Part shown: piece by piece, positions 1 to 6,885 of the stretch
Position numbering within the stretch: position 1 is the first letter of the stretch
How the letters are laid out: every line of letters starts with the position of its first letter
From: Candidatus Gerdarchaeota archaeon
GTDB taxonomy: Archaea; Asgardarchaeota; Heimdallarchaeia; JABLTI01
Direction: 5' to 3'
NCBI GenBank assembly: GCA_016840905.1
Contig: JAEORM010000281.1
Span: 1 to 10,420, forward strand
DNA: 10,420 nt
Notes under the pieces: model-generated
What the model was told of the DNA's origin: nothing
The model's input: only the letters and a program-made list of their open reading frames with translations
The model's database searches: none
Translations under genes and position numbers: made by a program

Positions 1-281
1 GTAAGTGGTGCGAAAATAAAATACCCTAATGAAGGTTTAAAATCATTTACTATATAGGATGCATTCCATGATGAGTAATAATAATCCCACTTAAAGAAAA
101 AATTAGAAGTATGTGAAGGGAGATTAGTACTACTCCAAAATTCTTCATTTAGTATAGGAATAAAAGAAATCAATAAAACTAGAAGTGAAATACCTACACA
201 GCTAAAGATAATTGATAAAATAAATCCCTTACTATTTTGAGAATTTTCTTCCCTTATTTGCTGAATCCCATCATCAACCAT
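1..281 (-). CDS. Membrane protein, N-terminal part (cut by window edge)
   Basis: This is an open frame of 93 codons running off the left edge; it is too short for routine ORF calling. It starts at ATG 281 (MVDDGIQQIREEN). An in-frame TAA not far upstream limits the start to this ATG or a TTG three codons earlier. Residues 1-18 are polar and probably cytosolic. Residues 20-43 form one strongly hydrophobic span. The following segment is rich in aromatic residues and contains one N-glycosylation sequon (N73-A-S), as expected for an outer-face loop. A TATA-like GATAAATAG lies about 30-38 bases upstream, which supports the start and implies a very short leader. The family cannot be recognised from this fragment. 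The visible part would fit a polytopic membrane protein or a single-span protein with an extracellular domain. Confidence 0.6.
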   Translation of the reverse strand, partial: MVDDGIQQIREENSQNSKGFILSIIFSCVGISLLVLLISFIPILNEEFWSSTNLPSHTSNFFFKWDYYYSSWNASYIVNDFKPSLGYFIFAPL

Positions 282-310
282 TTCTATCAAATCCCATTCA
301 TCAATTGATA

Positions 311-319
311 CTATTTATC
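311..319 (-). promoter_or_regulatory. TATA-like box for the truncated membrane protein gene
   Basis: On the minus strand GATAAATAG sits about 30-38 bases before ATG 281, the usual archaeal TATA distance for a leaderless or short-leader transcript. It lies in the 112-base divergent gap between this gene and the small plus-strand frame. The assignment rests on position and base composition only. Confidence 0.3.
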
Positions 320-393
320 AATATGACTATAAGCTATTACACTTTGGAACATAAAAATCTTTATCAAATGAATTAACCAATATCAGATAGGGA

Positions 394-567
394 GTGAAAG
401 GACTGATAAAATTTCCACCTAGTTTATTCTTGAATAATCTTATGCCTCCTGATTGGTCAGCTTATTTGCCACTTCTAATCAGTTTTCTAAGTTTACTTAT
501 CATTTTTTCAGCTACAATACTAATTATCTCATGGATAAAAAAGAAAAAAATAGGAAAAATCAAATAA
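394..567 (+). CDS. Possible small single-span membrane protein (57 aa)
   Basis: A GTG-initiated frame of 57 codons ends at TAA 565-567. An in-frame TAG lies two codons before the GTG, so the start is this GTG or the internal ATG at 442 (MPPDWSAYL). The protein has a short amphipathic N-terminus, one long hydrophobic span (about residues 24-46), then a basic tail with the run WIKKKKIGKIK. That is the charge layout of a membrane anchor with its C-terminus in the cytosol. An A/T-rich element (ATAAAAATCTTTA, about 350-362) lies at TATA distance. No family is recognised. It could be a chance frame in AT-rich DNA, but the clean span-plus-basic-tail layout argues for a real small protein. It is divergent from the membrane gene at the left edge and convergent with the activase operon. 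Confidence 0.45.
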   Translation: MKGLIKFPPSLFLNNLMPPDWSAYLPLLISFLSLLIIFSATILIISWIKKKKIGKIK

Positions 568-605
568 CTGTCAAAGATAGAGGTTGAATTGATTAAATAA
601 TAAAA

Positions 606-1691
606 TTAAATTTCCCATTTTTTACATTTACTACCCCAACAGGCTATTGTTTTACCATCTCTAATCACTCTAATTATCTCACAAATATTTGAACAATCTT
701 TACATTCAAATCCTTTAGTTTCATATTGTAAATCAGGTATCTGCCATCCAACAAAATTTGTATCATAAGCTTTCTTGATCATTTTATTTAATGCAAGCAT
801 TGCTGCTCCTATAGCACCCATTACAGCAAAATTATCTGGGACAATAATTTCTTGGTTTAATGCACGTTGAAATGCATCGCGTATGCCAATATTAGCTGCT
901 ACTCCCCCTTGAAACATAATAGGCCCAAGAATTTCTTTCCCTTTACCTACATTATTTAAATAATTTCTTACAAGTGCTTCTGAAAGTCCTCGAATAATAT
1001 CTTCTACAGGATGGCCTAATTGTTGTTTATGGATCATATCACTTTCAGCAAAAACTGTACACCTACCAGCAATAGCTATAGCAGTTTTCGATTTTAAAGC
1101 TAAATCACCAAATTGCTCAATAGGTATCTCAAGGCGGTTTGCTTGTTGATCGAGAAACGAACCAGTTCCCGCTGCACAGACAGTATTCATAGCAAAATCA
1201 ACAGCTACACCATTACGAATAATGATTATTTTACTATCTTGTCCACCAATTTCCATTATTGTTTGAATATCATTTCTCTCATTTAGAGATGCTATTGAAT
1301 GAGCAGTTATCTCATTTTTTACGATATCTGCTCCTACAATTAATCCTGTTAATTGTCTAGCACTGCCGGTTGCCCCCACTCCTGAAATTTGGAATTCATC
1401 ACCCAATTTCTCCTTTAATATTGCCATCCCTCGTTGTACTGATTGGATTGGTTTTCCTTCTGTTCGAATATAAATTGATTCTATAAGCTGTTTGTTTCCA
1501 TCAATTACTGCAAGATTTGTACTAATTGATCCTACATCCACTCCTAGAAAATATTGATTTGCCAAAGAATCACTGGCTATACCTTCTTTCGTCTCTTTCA
1601 ATATTTCTTCTCTTGTTTGAATATCTAAATCATTCTTTGCTTGTTCACTGTTACAATTAACTTCACAATCTAAATTATTACTATTAGTCAT
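606..1691 (-). CDS. BadF/BadG/HgdC-type ATPase, 2-hydroxyacyl-CoA dehydratase activase-like
   Basis: This is an ASKHA-fold ATPase of the BadF/BadG/BcrA/BcrD (COG1924) family. In known members a homodimer holding one [4Fe-4S] cluster uses ATP hydrolysis to push a low-potential electron into a partner dehydratase or reductase. Visible motifs are the phosphate-1 loop FLGVDVGSISTNLAVID (48-64), the second phosphate loop MEIGGQDSK (146-154), and both cluster-ligand contexts: NTVCAAGTGSFLD with Cys172 and GRCTVFAESDM with Cys211. A late glycine motif, QGGVAANIG, is at 261-269. The C-terminal tail has C330-x2-C-x3-CEI and later C351 and C356, typical of the activases that work with COG3580/COG3581 proteins. 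A polar N-terminal extension of about 46 residues with Cys9 and Cys13 is unusual; a TTG near 1566 could give a shorter form. The ATG overlaps the upstream gene by 8 bases, with GGGAG about 10 bases before it, so the two are probably translationally coupled. No strong T-tract follows the stop. Confidence 0.88.
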   Translation of the reverse strand: MTNSNNLDCEVNCNSEQAKNDLDIQTREEILKETKEGIASDSLANQYFLGVDVGSISTNLAVIDGNKQLIESIYIRTEGKPIQSVQRGMAILKEKLGDEFQISGVGATGSARQLTGLIVGADIVKNEITAHSIASLNERNDIQTIMEIGGQDSKIIIIRNGVAVDFAMNTVCAAGTGSFLDQQANRLEIPIEQFGDLALKSKTAIAIAGRCTVFAESDMIHKQQLGHPVEDIIRGLSEALVRNYLNNVGKGKEILGPIMFQGGVAANIGIRDAFQRALNQEIIVPDNFAVMGAIGAAMLALNKMIKKAYDTNFVGWQIPDLQYETKGFECKDCSNICEIIRVIRDGKTIACWGSKCKKWEI

Positions 1692-2823
1692 AATTAAATG
1701 TCTCCCAAGTAACTTTTTCTGGTTCCTTTCCTCCTAGTCTCTCTTCTCGCTTCAAATATAACATATCAACAAATGCTTCCAATCGTGTTTGATATCCTGC
1801 TTCACCTGTTTGTTCATCTACAACCATTGGTAATACAGGCATATTGTAGTGTTTAGTAATGATTGGCAAAACATTCTGAGCATTTAATTCAGGGATACAA
1901 GAAAAAGGCCAAATGTGTACCATCCCATCCCACCCTTTCTTTTTTAGAAATATTGTTGTACCAATACTCTCTTGCCCATCACCACCAATATATTCTTGCA
2001 TGTATGGCTTTGCTTCTTTTCGATAGATTTTATAATATTCTTCTTTGAATGGATTGATCTTTGCTGGAACATCAGTGAATTTTTTCAAAGAAACACCACA
2101 ACGTGCTGCAACCCCTAATTTATTTAACCGTCGATACACATTCAGATTTAGAGCTGGTTCTAACACTCCATAAATTTCACCAATAACTCCAACCTTTAAT
2201 GGCACAATTGAATCATCTACTTCTATTTCATTCTCGAATATTTCTGGGATTTTCTTGTGAAATTCCTTAATTTCTCTAATTTTCTTTAATTCAAAGAGCT
2301 TCTCATGAACTTCTTTAGCGAGTTTTTCAGTGGAGTCATCTACAGCTTCTATTGCTCGATAAAAATTAATTAAATTTTCAATAAGATCTATTGAATAATT
2401 CTTTATCCAAATTTTCCGTAAAGCATGAACAGTTCGTAAGAAACTAAAACCATTACTTGCTTCTTTTAAATTACGTATCATATCTAATGGTTTGTGATAA
2501 TCAAGATTGGTAAATTGAACTTTATAATTTAATTCGTCACAAATGATTTTCTGTAAAGGTCCATATGTGCTTGCTCTGCAGGTACCAATACCTCCAATTT
2601 GAAAAACTCTTTCTGCACCTCTATCAATACTATCCAATATAGAACCTAAGCAAAATTTGAATGGTGTGCACATCCACTCGGGTGAATATCTTGAACCACG
2701 GGCTATCAATTCTTTATTTAGAGGTTTTGGTTCAATGATGTCCTCTTCAGGTATTTGTAATTCCTTAAAAACAGCTTTGAATAATAGAGTTAAAGATCCA
2801 AAGTGAGGACAAGTAACTTTCAT
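1684..2823 (-). CDS. COG3581-like activase partner (2-hydroxyacyl-CoA dehydratase-related)
   Basis: The protein belongs to the group found as the C-terminal module of long bacterial activase fusions, related to the D-component of 2-hydroxyacyl-CoA dehydratases. Its role is probably to bind an iron-sulfur cluster reduced by the ATPase; the substrate is unknown. Numbered from ATG 2823, it opens with MKVTCPHFGSL, a family-typical N-terminus. Cysteine motifs follow: SPEWMCTPFKFCLG (C52, C58), GGIGTCRASTYGP (C82) and WPFSCIPE (C309). It ends with the signature TGEAGYQTRLEAF. A longer frame reaches TTG 2844, but ATG 2823 is preferred because AAAGGTG lies 8 bases before it and the extra residues are not family-like. 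With this start the gene begins 13 bases after the upstream stop. It overlaps the activase gene by 8 bases at its 3' end. There is no membrane segment, so it should be cytosolic. Confidence 0.82.
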   Translation of the reverse strand: MKVTCPHFGSLTLLFKAVFKELQIPEEDIIEPKPLNKELIARGSRYSPEWMCTPFKFCLGSILDSIDRGAERVFQIGGIGTCRASTYGPLQKIICDELNYKVQFTNLDYHKPLDMIRNLKEASNGFSFLRTVHALRKIWIKNYSIDLIENLINFYRAIEAVDDSTEKLAKEVHEKLFELKKIREIKEFHKKIPEIFENEIEVDDSIVPLKVGVIGEIYGVLEPALNLNVYRRLNKLGVAARCGVSLKKFTDVPAKINPFKEEYYKIYRKEAKPYMQEYIGGDGQESIGTTIFLKKKGWDGMVHIWPFSCIPELNAQNVLPIITKHYNMPVLPMVVDEQTGEAGYQTRLEAFVDMLYLKREERLGGKEPEKVTWETFNYD

Positions 2824-2828
2824 TGCTA

Positions 2829-2835
2829 ACACACC
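2829..2835 (-). promoter_or_regulatory. Shine-Dalgarno site deciding the COG3581-like start
   Basis: Minus-strand AAAGGTG directly follows the stop codon of the upstream gene and sits 8 bases before ATG 2823. It favours that ATG over the longer TTG start at 2844, which has no such site. Confidence 0.5.
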
Positions 2836-2836
2836 T

Positions 2837-3991
2837 TTAAGCAAAAATTAGTGCTGTATCCTCCCTCAACTCTTGAGGAATATATTCATCTTTCATTTTC
2901 TTTATCTGAAGAATGTCTGTGAATGCTTCTAATCTTGTTTGAAAACCCATTTCTCCTGTATGAGCATCCAAAGTTATTACCATCAAAGGTGTTTGTGAAT
3001 TAATTCTTTTAGCGAACTGTTTGATGTATTCTAATGAAACAGATATTGGTCCACAAATAAAATTAACAATCATTAATATTCCATCGATTTTTTTATTCTC
3101 GAGATAATACATTGCTGTACCAACAAGTTCATGCTCAAATTCAAAATAGAGGTAGCTATTATCTCCTAAATAGTATCTTTTTTTCTCTTCTTTTGTTATA
3201 TTATCAAGATCCTTTATCTTCAATCCAAAATCATCATATGATAATCTTGTTATTTGACGTTCAATTAATGACCGTGGCATTTGTTGAGCTGTGATAATAT
3301 CTGCTCCTAGGTTTTTGAGTTTAGTTCTCATATCTAAACAAGCAAATTCATCATTTATAATATAAGGATGACTTATAACTGCAATTTTCAACATCTCATC
3401 TTCATCTGAAACAATTGGAGGGTCATTTAGTGTTATTTCTGAACGTTCCCATTTCTCTAAGGTTTCTTCAGTTACAATTAGATTTTTCAAATATTCTTTG
3501 TCAGCTAGTAAAGCTTTATTCATTGCTTTTATGATACGGAATGGGTTTTTCGTAAAGAGAAAGCCTATTCTGAAAGCAATCTTTTGTAGGCGTAATTTTC
3601 CATGTTTTTCTCGAGAGGTAGAAAAGTAAGGCCCAATAATTGATGGGCTATCTTTAATGGTAGCTTTAATAACATCTGCGAGAGCGATAAATTTTGGACA
3701 ACCAACTTCACGTTTTTTCCTACTAGCAAATCTTGGTATGAATAAATAATCTACTTTATCCTTTAAGGCATGGACGTGTCCATAAAATAATTTTGTAGAA
3801 TAGCAGTCATCATCAAGCGTAGTTTGAATACCATCTGTTTTCATCTGTTTTGTTGTTTTAGGGGAAATAACAATTTCAGCACCAAGTTTCTCAAAAAAGG
3901 TTGTCCACATTGCGCCAAACTTATAATAAAGAAGTGCTTGAGGGATGCCAACTCTTAACCTCTTTTTTTGATTTTGATGAATCCCGACCAT
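2837..3991 (-). CDS. DUF2229/COG3580-like activase partner protein
   Basis: This is the first gene of the three-gene operon. The N-terminus RLRVGIPQALLYYKFGAMW followed by FFEKLGAEIVISPKT matches the DUF2229 (COG3580) pattern of activase-associated proteins. Further family-like positions are DDDCYSTKLFYGHVHAL (C63), FIPRFASRKKREVGCPKF (C98), NDEFACLD (C218) and FICGPISVS (C313); these cysteines are candidate iron-sulfur ligands. The C-terminus carries TGEMGFQTRLEAF, nearly the same signature as in the next gene, so the two proteins share a C-terminal region by descent. The ATG is preceded by GAGG at an 8-base spacing. The role is inferred as an electron acceptor or catalytic partner of the ATPase encoded two genes downstream; the substrate cannot be read from sequence. 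No signal peptide or membrane span is seen. Confidence 0.82.
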   Translation of the reverse strand: MVGIHQNQKKRLRVGIPQALLYYKFGAMWTTFFEKLGAEIVISPKTTKQMKTDGIQTTLDDDCYSTKLFYGHVHALKDKVDYLFIPRFASRKKREVGCPKFIALADVIKATIKDSPSIIGPYFSTSREKHGKLRLQKIAFRIGFLFTKNPFRIIKAMNKALLADKEYLKNLIVTEETLEKWERSEITLNDPPIVSDEDEMLKIAVISHPYIINDEFACLDMRTKLKNLGADIITAQQMPRSLIERQITRLSYDDFGLKIKDLDNITKEEKKRYYLGDNSYLYFEFEHELVGTAMYYLENKKIDGILMIVNFICGPISVSLEYIKQFAKRINSQTPLMVITLDAHTGEMGFQTRLEAFTDILQIKKMKDEYIPQELREDTALIFA

Positions 3992-3999
3992 CCAGATTT

Positions 4000-4040
4000 C
4001 CTCGAAAGAGGAACTTTCATAAGTTAATTATAATTATTTC
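4000..4040 (-). promoter_or_regulatory. Candidate promoter and ribosome site of the activase operon
   Basis: On the minus strand an A/T-only stretch around 4023-4037 (AATTATAATTAACTT) stands about 35-45 bases before ATG 3991, and GAGG at 4003-4000 sits 8 bases before it. A start of transcription between the two would give a short leader that keeps the GAGG. This is a positional guess. Confidence 0.3.
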
Positions 4041-4103
4041 TTCATTAATCATTTTTAAGTCACAAATTTCTTTAGAATTTTTTTAATTTCAATGATTTTT
4101 TTT

Positions 4104-4110
4104 AAAAAAA
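4104..4110 (-). terminator. Oligo-T tract downstream of the TPR-LRR gene
   Basis: Read on the minus strand, seven T residues followed by eight A residues lie about 40 bases past the TPR-LRR stop, in a 159-base gap that holds no gene. Archaeal RNA polymerase terminates at such T-tracts, so this probably separates the TPR-LRR transcript from the activase operon. Confidence 0.35.
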
Positions 4111-4150
4111 TACAATTAAATTTCTTTTAAAATATCCTTGAAATGAAATT

Positions 4151-6151
4151 TTATGAGTCAATATTCATTTTGACTTTTCCTTCAGCAATAAGAATAAATA
4201 GATCAAGTATGCTCTCCAACATCATAATAGTATAAGTCACAGTATTTTGCATTTCTTCATAGCTCTTAGATTTAAACGTCATTGTTTTTATAGTAGATTG
4301 AGCATTACCCAAAAAAATTTCAGCACACTTTGGACATACAGTACCAGCTAAAGTTTCAAAGACATAGTTATCAAAATTCTTAACTGAATGTTTCACTTTT
4401 TTCATTTGTTGAACTTTTTGTGGTATTATTATTTGACCCGATCCAGTAAATGTGGTATGAAATTCAGTTATTGTTTTACCGGTATTTACATATTCATTAA
4501 ATGATTCAGGAATTTTTTTGTTCCCATCATTTATTATCATTCTATATTTATTCTCACAATCAACCTGTTTATTATCATCAGAGGAGATATTTTTTTTGCA
4601 ATATAAACATTGATCTTCTTTATTTTCCTTAAGAACACCACTAATAAAAGGTAAAATTATTGGTTTACCTTCATAACGAATTGGTTTATATTTTTCCATA
4701 CGAAAAGCTTTCCTTTTCTCCACATCAGTCATTTTTGCCCATTTTTCATGTTCTTGTTTAATCTTTTCAACAGCAAGTTTGGCAGAAAATGATTCAGATA
4801 AATGTTGGGTATAAGTTTGAAATTTTGAAATATCTTTTTTATGTAAAATAACTACTCGAAGTTCATCAGGTAATTTTTCATTGCCCATTAGATTTAAGTT
4901 TTGTAATGTTGTTAAATGTCTAAGATCATCATATTTTTGGATATCATTATAACTTATGTTTATATCCGTTAAAGAGATATTTCTTTCTAATCCCTCTAAT
5001 GTGGTAATTTTATTATAAGCAAGATTAATCTCATTTAAATTTACTAATTTTTCTAAATTCGCTATTTTTGAAATTAAGTTATTGGATAGATTTAGAGTTA
5101 TAATAGGCCATGATTTTTCCAATCCCTCGATTTCCTCCAGTTTATTGTTCTCTAAATAGAGATATTTTAACTTAAGATTTTCAATCCCTCTCATTTTAGA
5201 GAGTTTATTATTTGATAATCTAAGAGAAGACAACGTAATTAACTGTTCCAATCCTTCTATTTTCTCTATTTGATTATAGCCCAAGTTTAAATCATCAAGA
5301 AGTATTAAATCCTCTAATCCTTCAATTTGTGTGAGATTATTATGCGATAAATCGAGTGCTTTCAAAGTTAATTTAAAATATTTCAAACCATAAATCTGTT
5401 TTATAGATGTAATGGATTTTCCTTTAATTTCTAACACTTGATAATTATTATTTTCAACAAAATCAAAAGCATTAATTTGATTAGCTTGTATAGGTATTTT
5501 TGTGAGTAATTTTTTAAGCTCAATTTGATATTCTTCACTTTGTTTAATACTTAGGGCTTTAAGAAGGTAAACAATAGCTTCTTCAAACTTATTTTGTTCT
5601 ACTAGTAATTTACTTAAATTAAAATAATTATTTGGATCAACTGGCGAGTCAAAAATTAATTGTGATCTTAATAAAGCAGCTTTCTCAGTTTCTTTATTAC
5701 TCACATAGGCATCAACTAAACTATATTTTGCCTGAATATATTTTGGATCTATCACCAAACTTTGTTCAAACGCCTTAATTGCTTCTGGAAATCTCCCCAA
5801 TCGTCCATAAACACATCCTAAATTAAACCATCCTTGAACATTGTTTGGTTGTTCGGAAGTTAATTGTTGATAGATTTCAACTGCTTCTTTATCCTTTTTC
5901 AATTGACCTAAAATATAACCTATTTGTATTAAATAACCGTGATAACTCGGTTCTAATTCTCTTCCTTTTTTATACGCAATTAAAGCATTCTCATAATCAT
6001 TCAAGTGTTGATAACAATAACCTACCAATAACCATATTTTAGGTCTTTTCGGATTTTTTCTCACAACATTTTTGAATAAATTTAAAGCATTTTTAAAATC
6101 CTTTTTTTCAAAAAATTTAGAACCTTCATCAAATTGTTCTTGTTCAGACAA
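4151..6151 (-). CDS. TPR-SDS22-type leucine-rich repeat protein with C-terminal CxxC pair
   Basis: This is a large scaffold-like cytosolic protein. Numbered from TTG 6166, residues 10-215 form about six 34-residue TPRs (for example GWFNLGCVYGRLGRFPEAIK at 112-131). Residues 245-436 form about eight 22-residue SDS22-like leucine-rich repeats with the core LxLxxNxIxxIEGLExL, plus a capping repeat. A charged helical stretch follows (460-495). The last domain (about 500-671) has C520-x2-C523 and C611-x2-C614, spaced like a split zinc-binding site, with an extra Cys537. SDS22-type repeats in eukaryotes bind phosphatases and cytoskeletal or trafficking partners, and such proteins are common in Asgard genomes; the partner here is unknown. 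No ATG lies near the N-terminus. TTG 6151 is chosen because GGGGG stands 8 bases before it; TTG 6166 would add five residues. The gelsolin/RING-like gene ends about 70 bases upstream on the same strand. Confidence 0.85.
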   Translation of the reverse strand: MSEQEQFDEGSKFFEKKDFKNALNLFKNVVRKNPKRPKIWLLVGYCYQHLNDYENALIAYKKGRELEPSYHGYLIQIGYILGQLKKDKEAVEIYQQLTSEQPNNVQGWFNLGCVYGRLGRFPEAIKAFEQSLVIDPKYIQAKYSLVDAYVSNKETEKAALLRSQLIFDSPVDPNNYFNLSKLLVEQNKFEEAIVYLLKALSIKQSEEYQIELKKLLTKIPIQANQINAFDFVENNNYQVLEIKGKSITSIKQIYGLKYFKLTLKALDLSHNNLTQIEGLEDLILLDDLNLGYNQIEKIEGLEQLITLSSLRLSNNKLSKMRGIENLKLKYLYLENNKLEEIEGLEKSWPIITLNLSNNLISKIANLEKLVNLNEINLAYNKITTLEGLERNISLTDINISYNDIQKYDDLRHLTTLQNLNLMGNEKLPDELRVVILHKKDISKFQTYTQHLSESFSAKLAVEKIKQEHEKWAKMTDVEKRKAFRMEKYKPIRYEGKPIILPFISGVLKENKEDQCLYCKKNISSDDNKQVDCENKYRMIINDGNKKIPESFNEYVNTGKTITEFHTTFTGSGQIIIPQKVQQMKKVKHSVKNFDNYVFETLAGTVCPKCAEIFLGNAQSTIKTMTFKSKSYEEMQNTVTYTIMMLESILDLFILIAEGKVKMNIDS

Positions 6152-6159
6152 TTCGCTTA

Positions 6160-6164
6160 CCCCC
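6160..6164 (-). promoter_or_regulatory. Shine-Dalgarno-like GGGGG deciding the TTG start
   Basis: A run of five G followed by T on the minus strand, in otherwise very AT-rich DNA, sits 8 bases before TTG 6151. It overlaps the alternative TTG at 6166, which makes the downstream TTG the better start. Confidence 0.4.
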
Positions 6165-6189
6165 AAAAATAACTATGATAGAATTATCT

Positions 6190-6203
6190 TGTAAATTTAA
6201 AAA
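6190..6203 (-). promoter_or_regulatory. TATA-like box for the TPR-LRR gene
   Basis: Minus-strand TTTTTAAATTTAC lies about 40-50 bases before the TTG start at 6151, leaving room for a short leader that includes the GGGGG. It suggests the gene can be transcribed apart from the gelsolin/RING-like gene just upstream. Confidence 0.3.
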
Positions 6204-6213
6204 CATTATTTGT

Positions 6214-6236
6214 TTCCTTTTTTTTAAAAAAAGGAA
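6214..6236. repeat. Perfect 11-base inverted repeat across a stop codon
   Basis: TTCC plus a T-run is mirrored by an A-run plus GGAA, giving arms of 11 bases around a single T. It covers the last codons and stop of the gelsolin/RING-like gene. It may act as a weak terminator hairpin, or be a by-product of the homopolymer runs. Confidence 0.4.
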
Positions 6237-6850
6237 TCTTTATTCTCTTCAGTAATGGGAATTATCCCTTCAGAACTAAGTTTCTGATTACATTTAGGAC
6301 ACATTCCTAAAGATTTTATCCATTCATAGAAATGGACAAGATGAGCTGTTGCACCACAAAGACTGCATTTCCCAACAAGATCGCCATAAAGAATTGGGAA
6401 ATCACAAACAAAACAGATAGGGACTTCTTTCCCACATGAATTACACTTGTCCCCCTTAATGACCAATAACTGCTCACAGAAATAACAATGATACTGCTTA
6501 GTAGTATCTACTTGTCCTTTTTGGAGATAATGTTCATCTGCAAAATATTCTATAAATTGAAAGTGATCAGGTGGAATAGTATCCGCAGGATAATTTATAC
6601 GATCAGTAGTAAAACCATACTTTGCTGCAAAATTGATGGCTAATTGGTTTGAAGCTGCTGCTTGTTTTTCAGTAGTATTTCTACCAGCAAAATCGTAAAC
6701 CTTCTGATCAAGTTTTGAGACAATAACTAATGCATCAGTATCGAAAAGAATCTTTGGTCGTGGTAGAATACGTCTATATAGTCCATCTGCGCTAACAATA
6801 TAGTATTCTGCAAGGTTGATTCGAAATAAATTGCTAAAAGATTTACTCAT
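6224..6850 (-). CDS. Gelsolin-like domain protein with zinc ribbon and RING-like finger
   Basis: Numbered from ATG 6850 (MSKSFSNLF, 208 aa). Residues about 36-103 follow a gelsolin-repeat pattern: a hydrophobic strand ALVIVSK, then KVYDFAGRNTTEKQAAA at the place of the family's 'iyvWvGk.at..ek..A', a helix, and YPADTIPPDHFQFIEYF resembling the family's 'pEg.Et..Fk.fF' end. Next comes a zinc ribbon, C122-x2-C125 and C136-x2-C139. Then comes a RING-like set: C146-x2-C149, C162-x2-C165, H170, H173, and CPKC (C184, C187), with EWIK between them as in RING-H2 fingers. In all there are twelve possible ligands for three zinc ions. A role in actin-type filament handling or ubiquitin-type ligation is inference. 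The frame extends to TTG 6916, but that part spans a TATA-like box, so ATG 6850 (GAGAG upstream) is preferred. No membrane span remains with this start. Confidence 0.72.
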   Translation of the reverse strand: MSKSFSNLFRINLAEYYIVSADGLYRRILPRPKILFDTDALVIVSKLDQKVYDFAGRNTTEKQAAASNQLAINFAAKYGFTTDRINYPADTIPPDHFQFIEYFADEHYLQKGQVDTTKQYHCYFCEQLLVIKGDKCNSCGKEVPICFVCDFPILYGDLVGKCSLCGATAHLVHFYEWIKSLGMCPKCNQKLSSEGIIPITEENKDSFF

Positions 6851-6885
6851 AGTTATTCTCTCATAAAAAATATGTAATAACTCTA

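Noticed and set aside
1863..2048. Plus-strand frame inside the COG3581-like gene
   Set aside because: It lies fully antisense to a well-supported gene, and its product is low in recognisable features.
2824..2844. Longer N-terminus of the COG3581-like protein from TTG 2844
   Set aside because: ATG 2823 has a Shine-Dalgarno site at 8 bases and gives the family-typical MKVT start.
606..3991. Calling the operon a true (R)-2-hydroxyglutaryl-CoA dehydratase (hgdCAB)
   Set aside because: The two partner proteins resemble DUF2229/COG3580 and COG3581, not classical HgdA and HgdB, so only an activase-related system can be supported.
5845..6042. Plus-strand frame inside the TPR region
   Set aside because: It is a shadow of the repeat-coding strand with no start signals.
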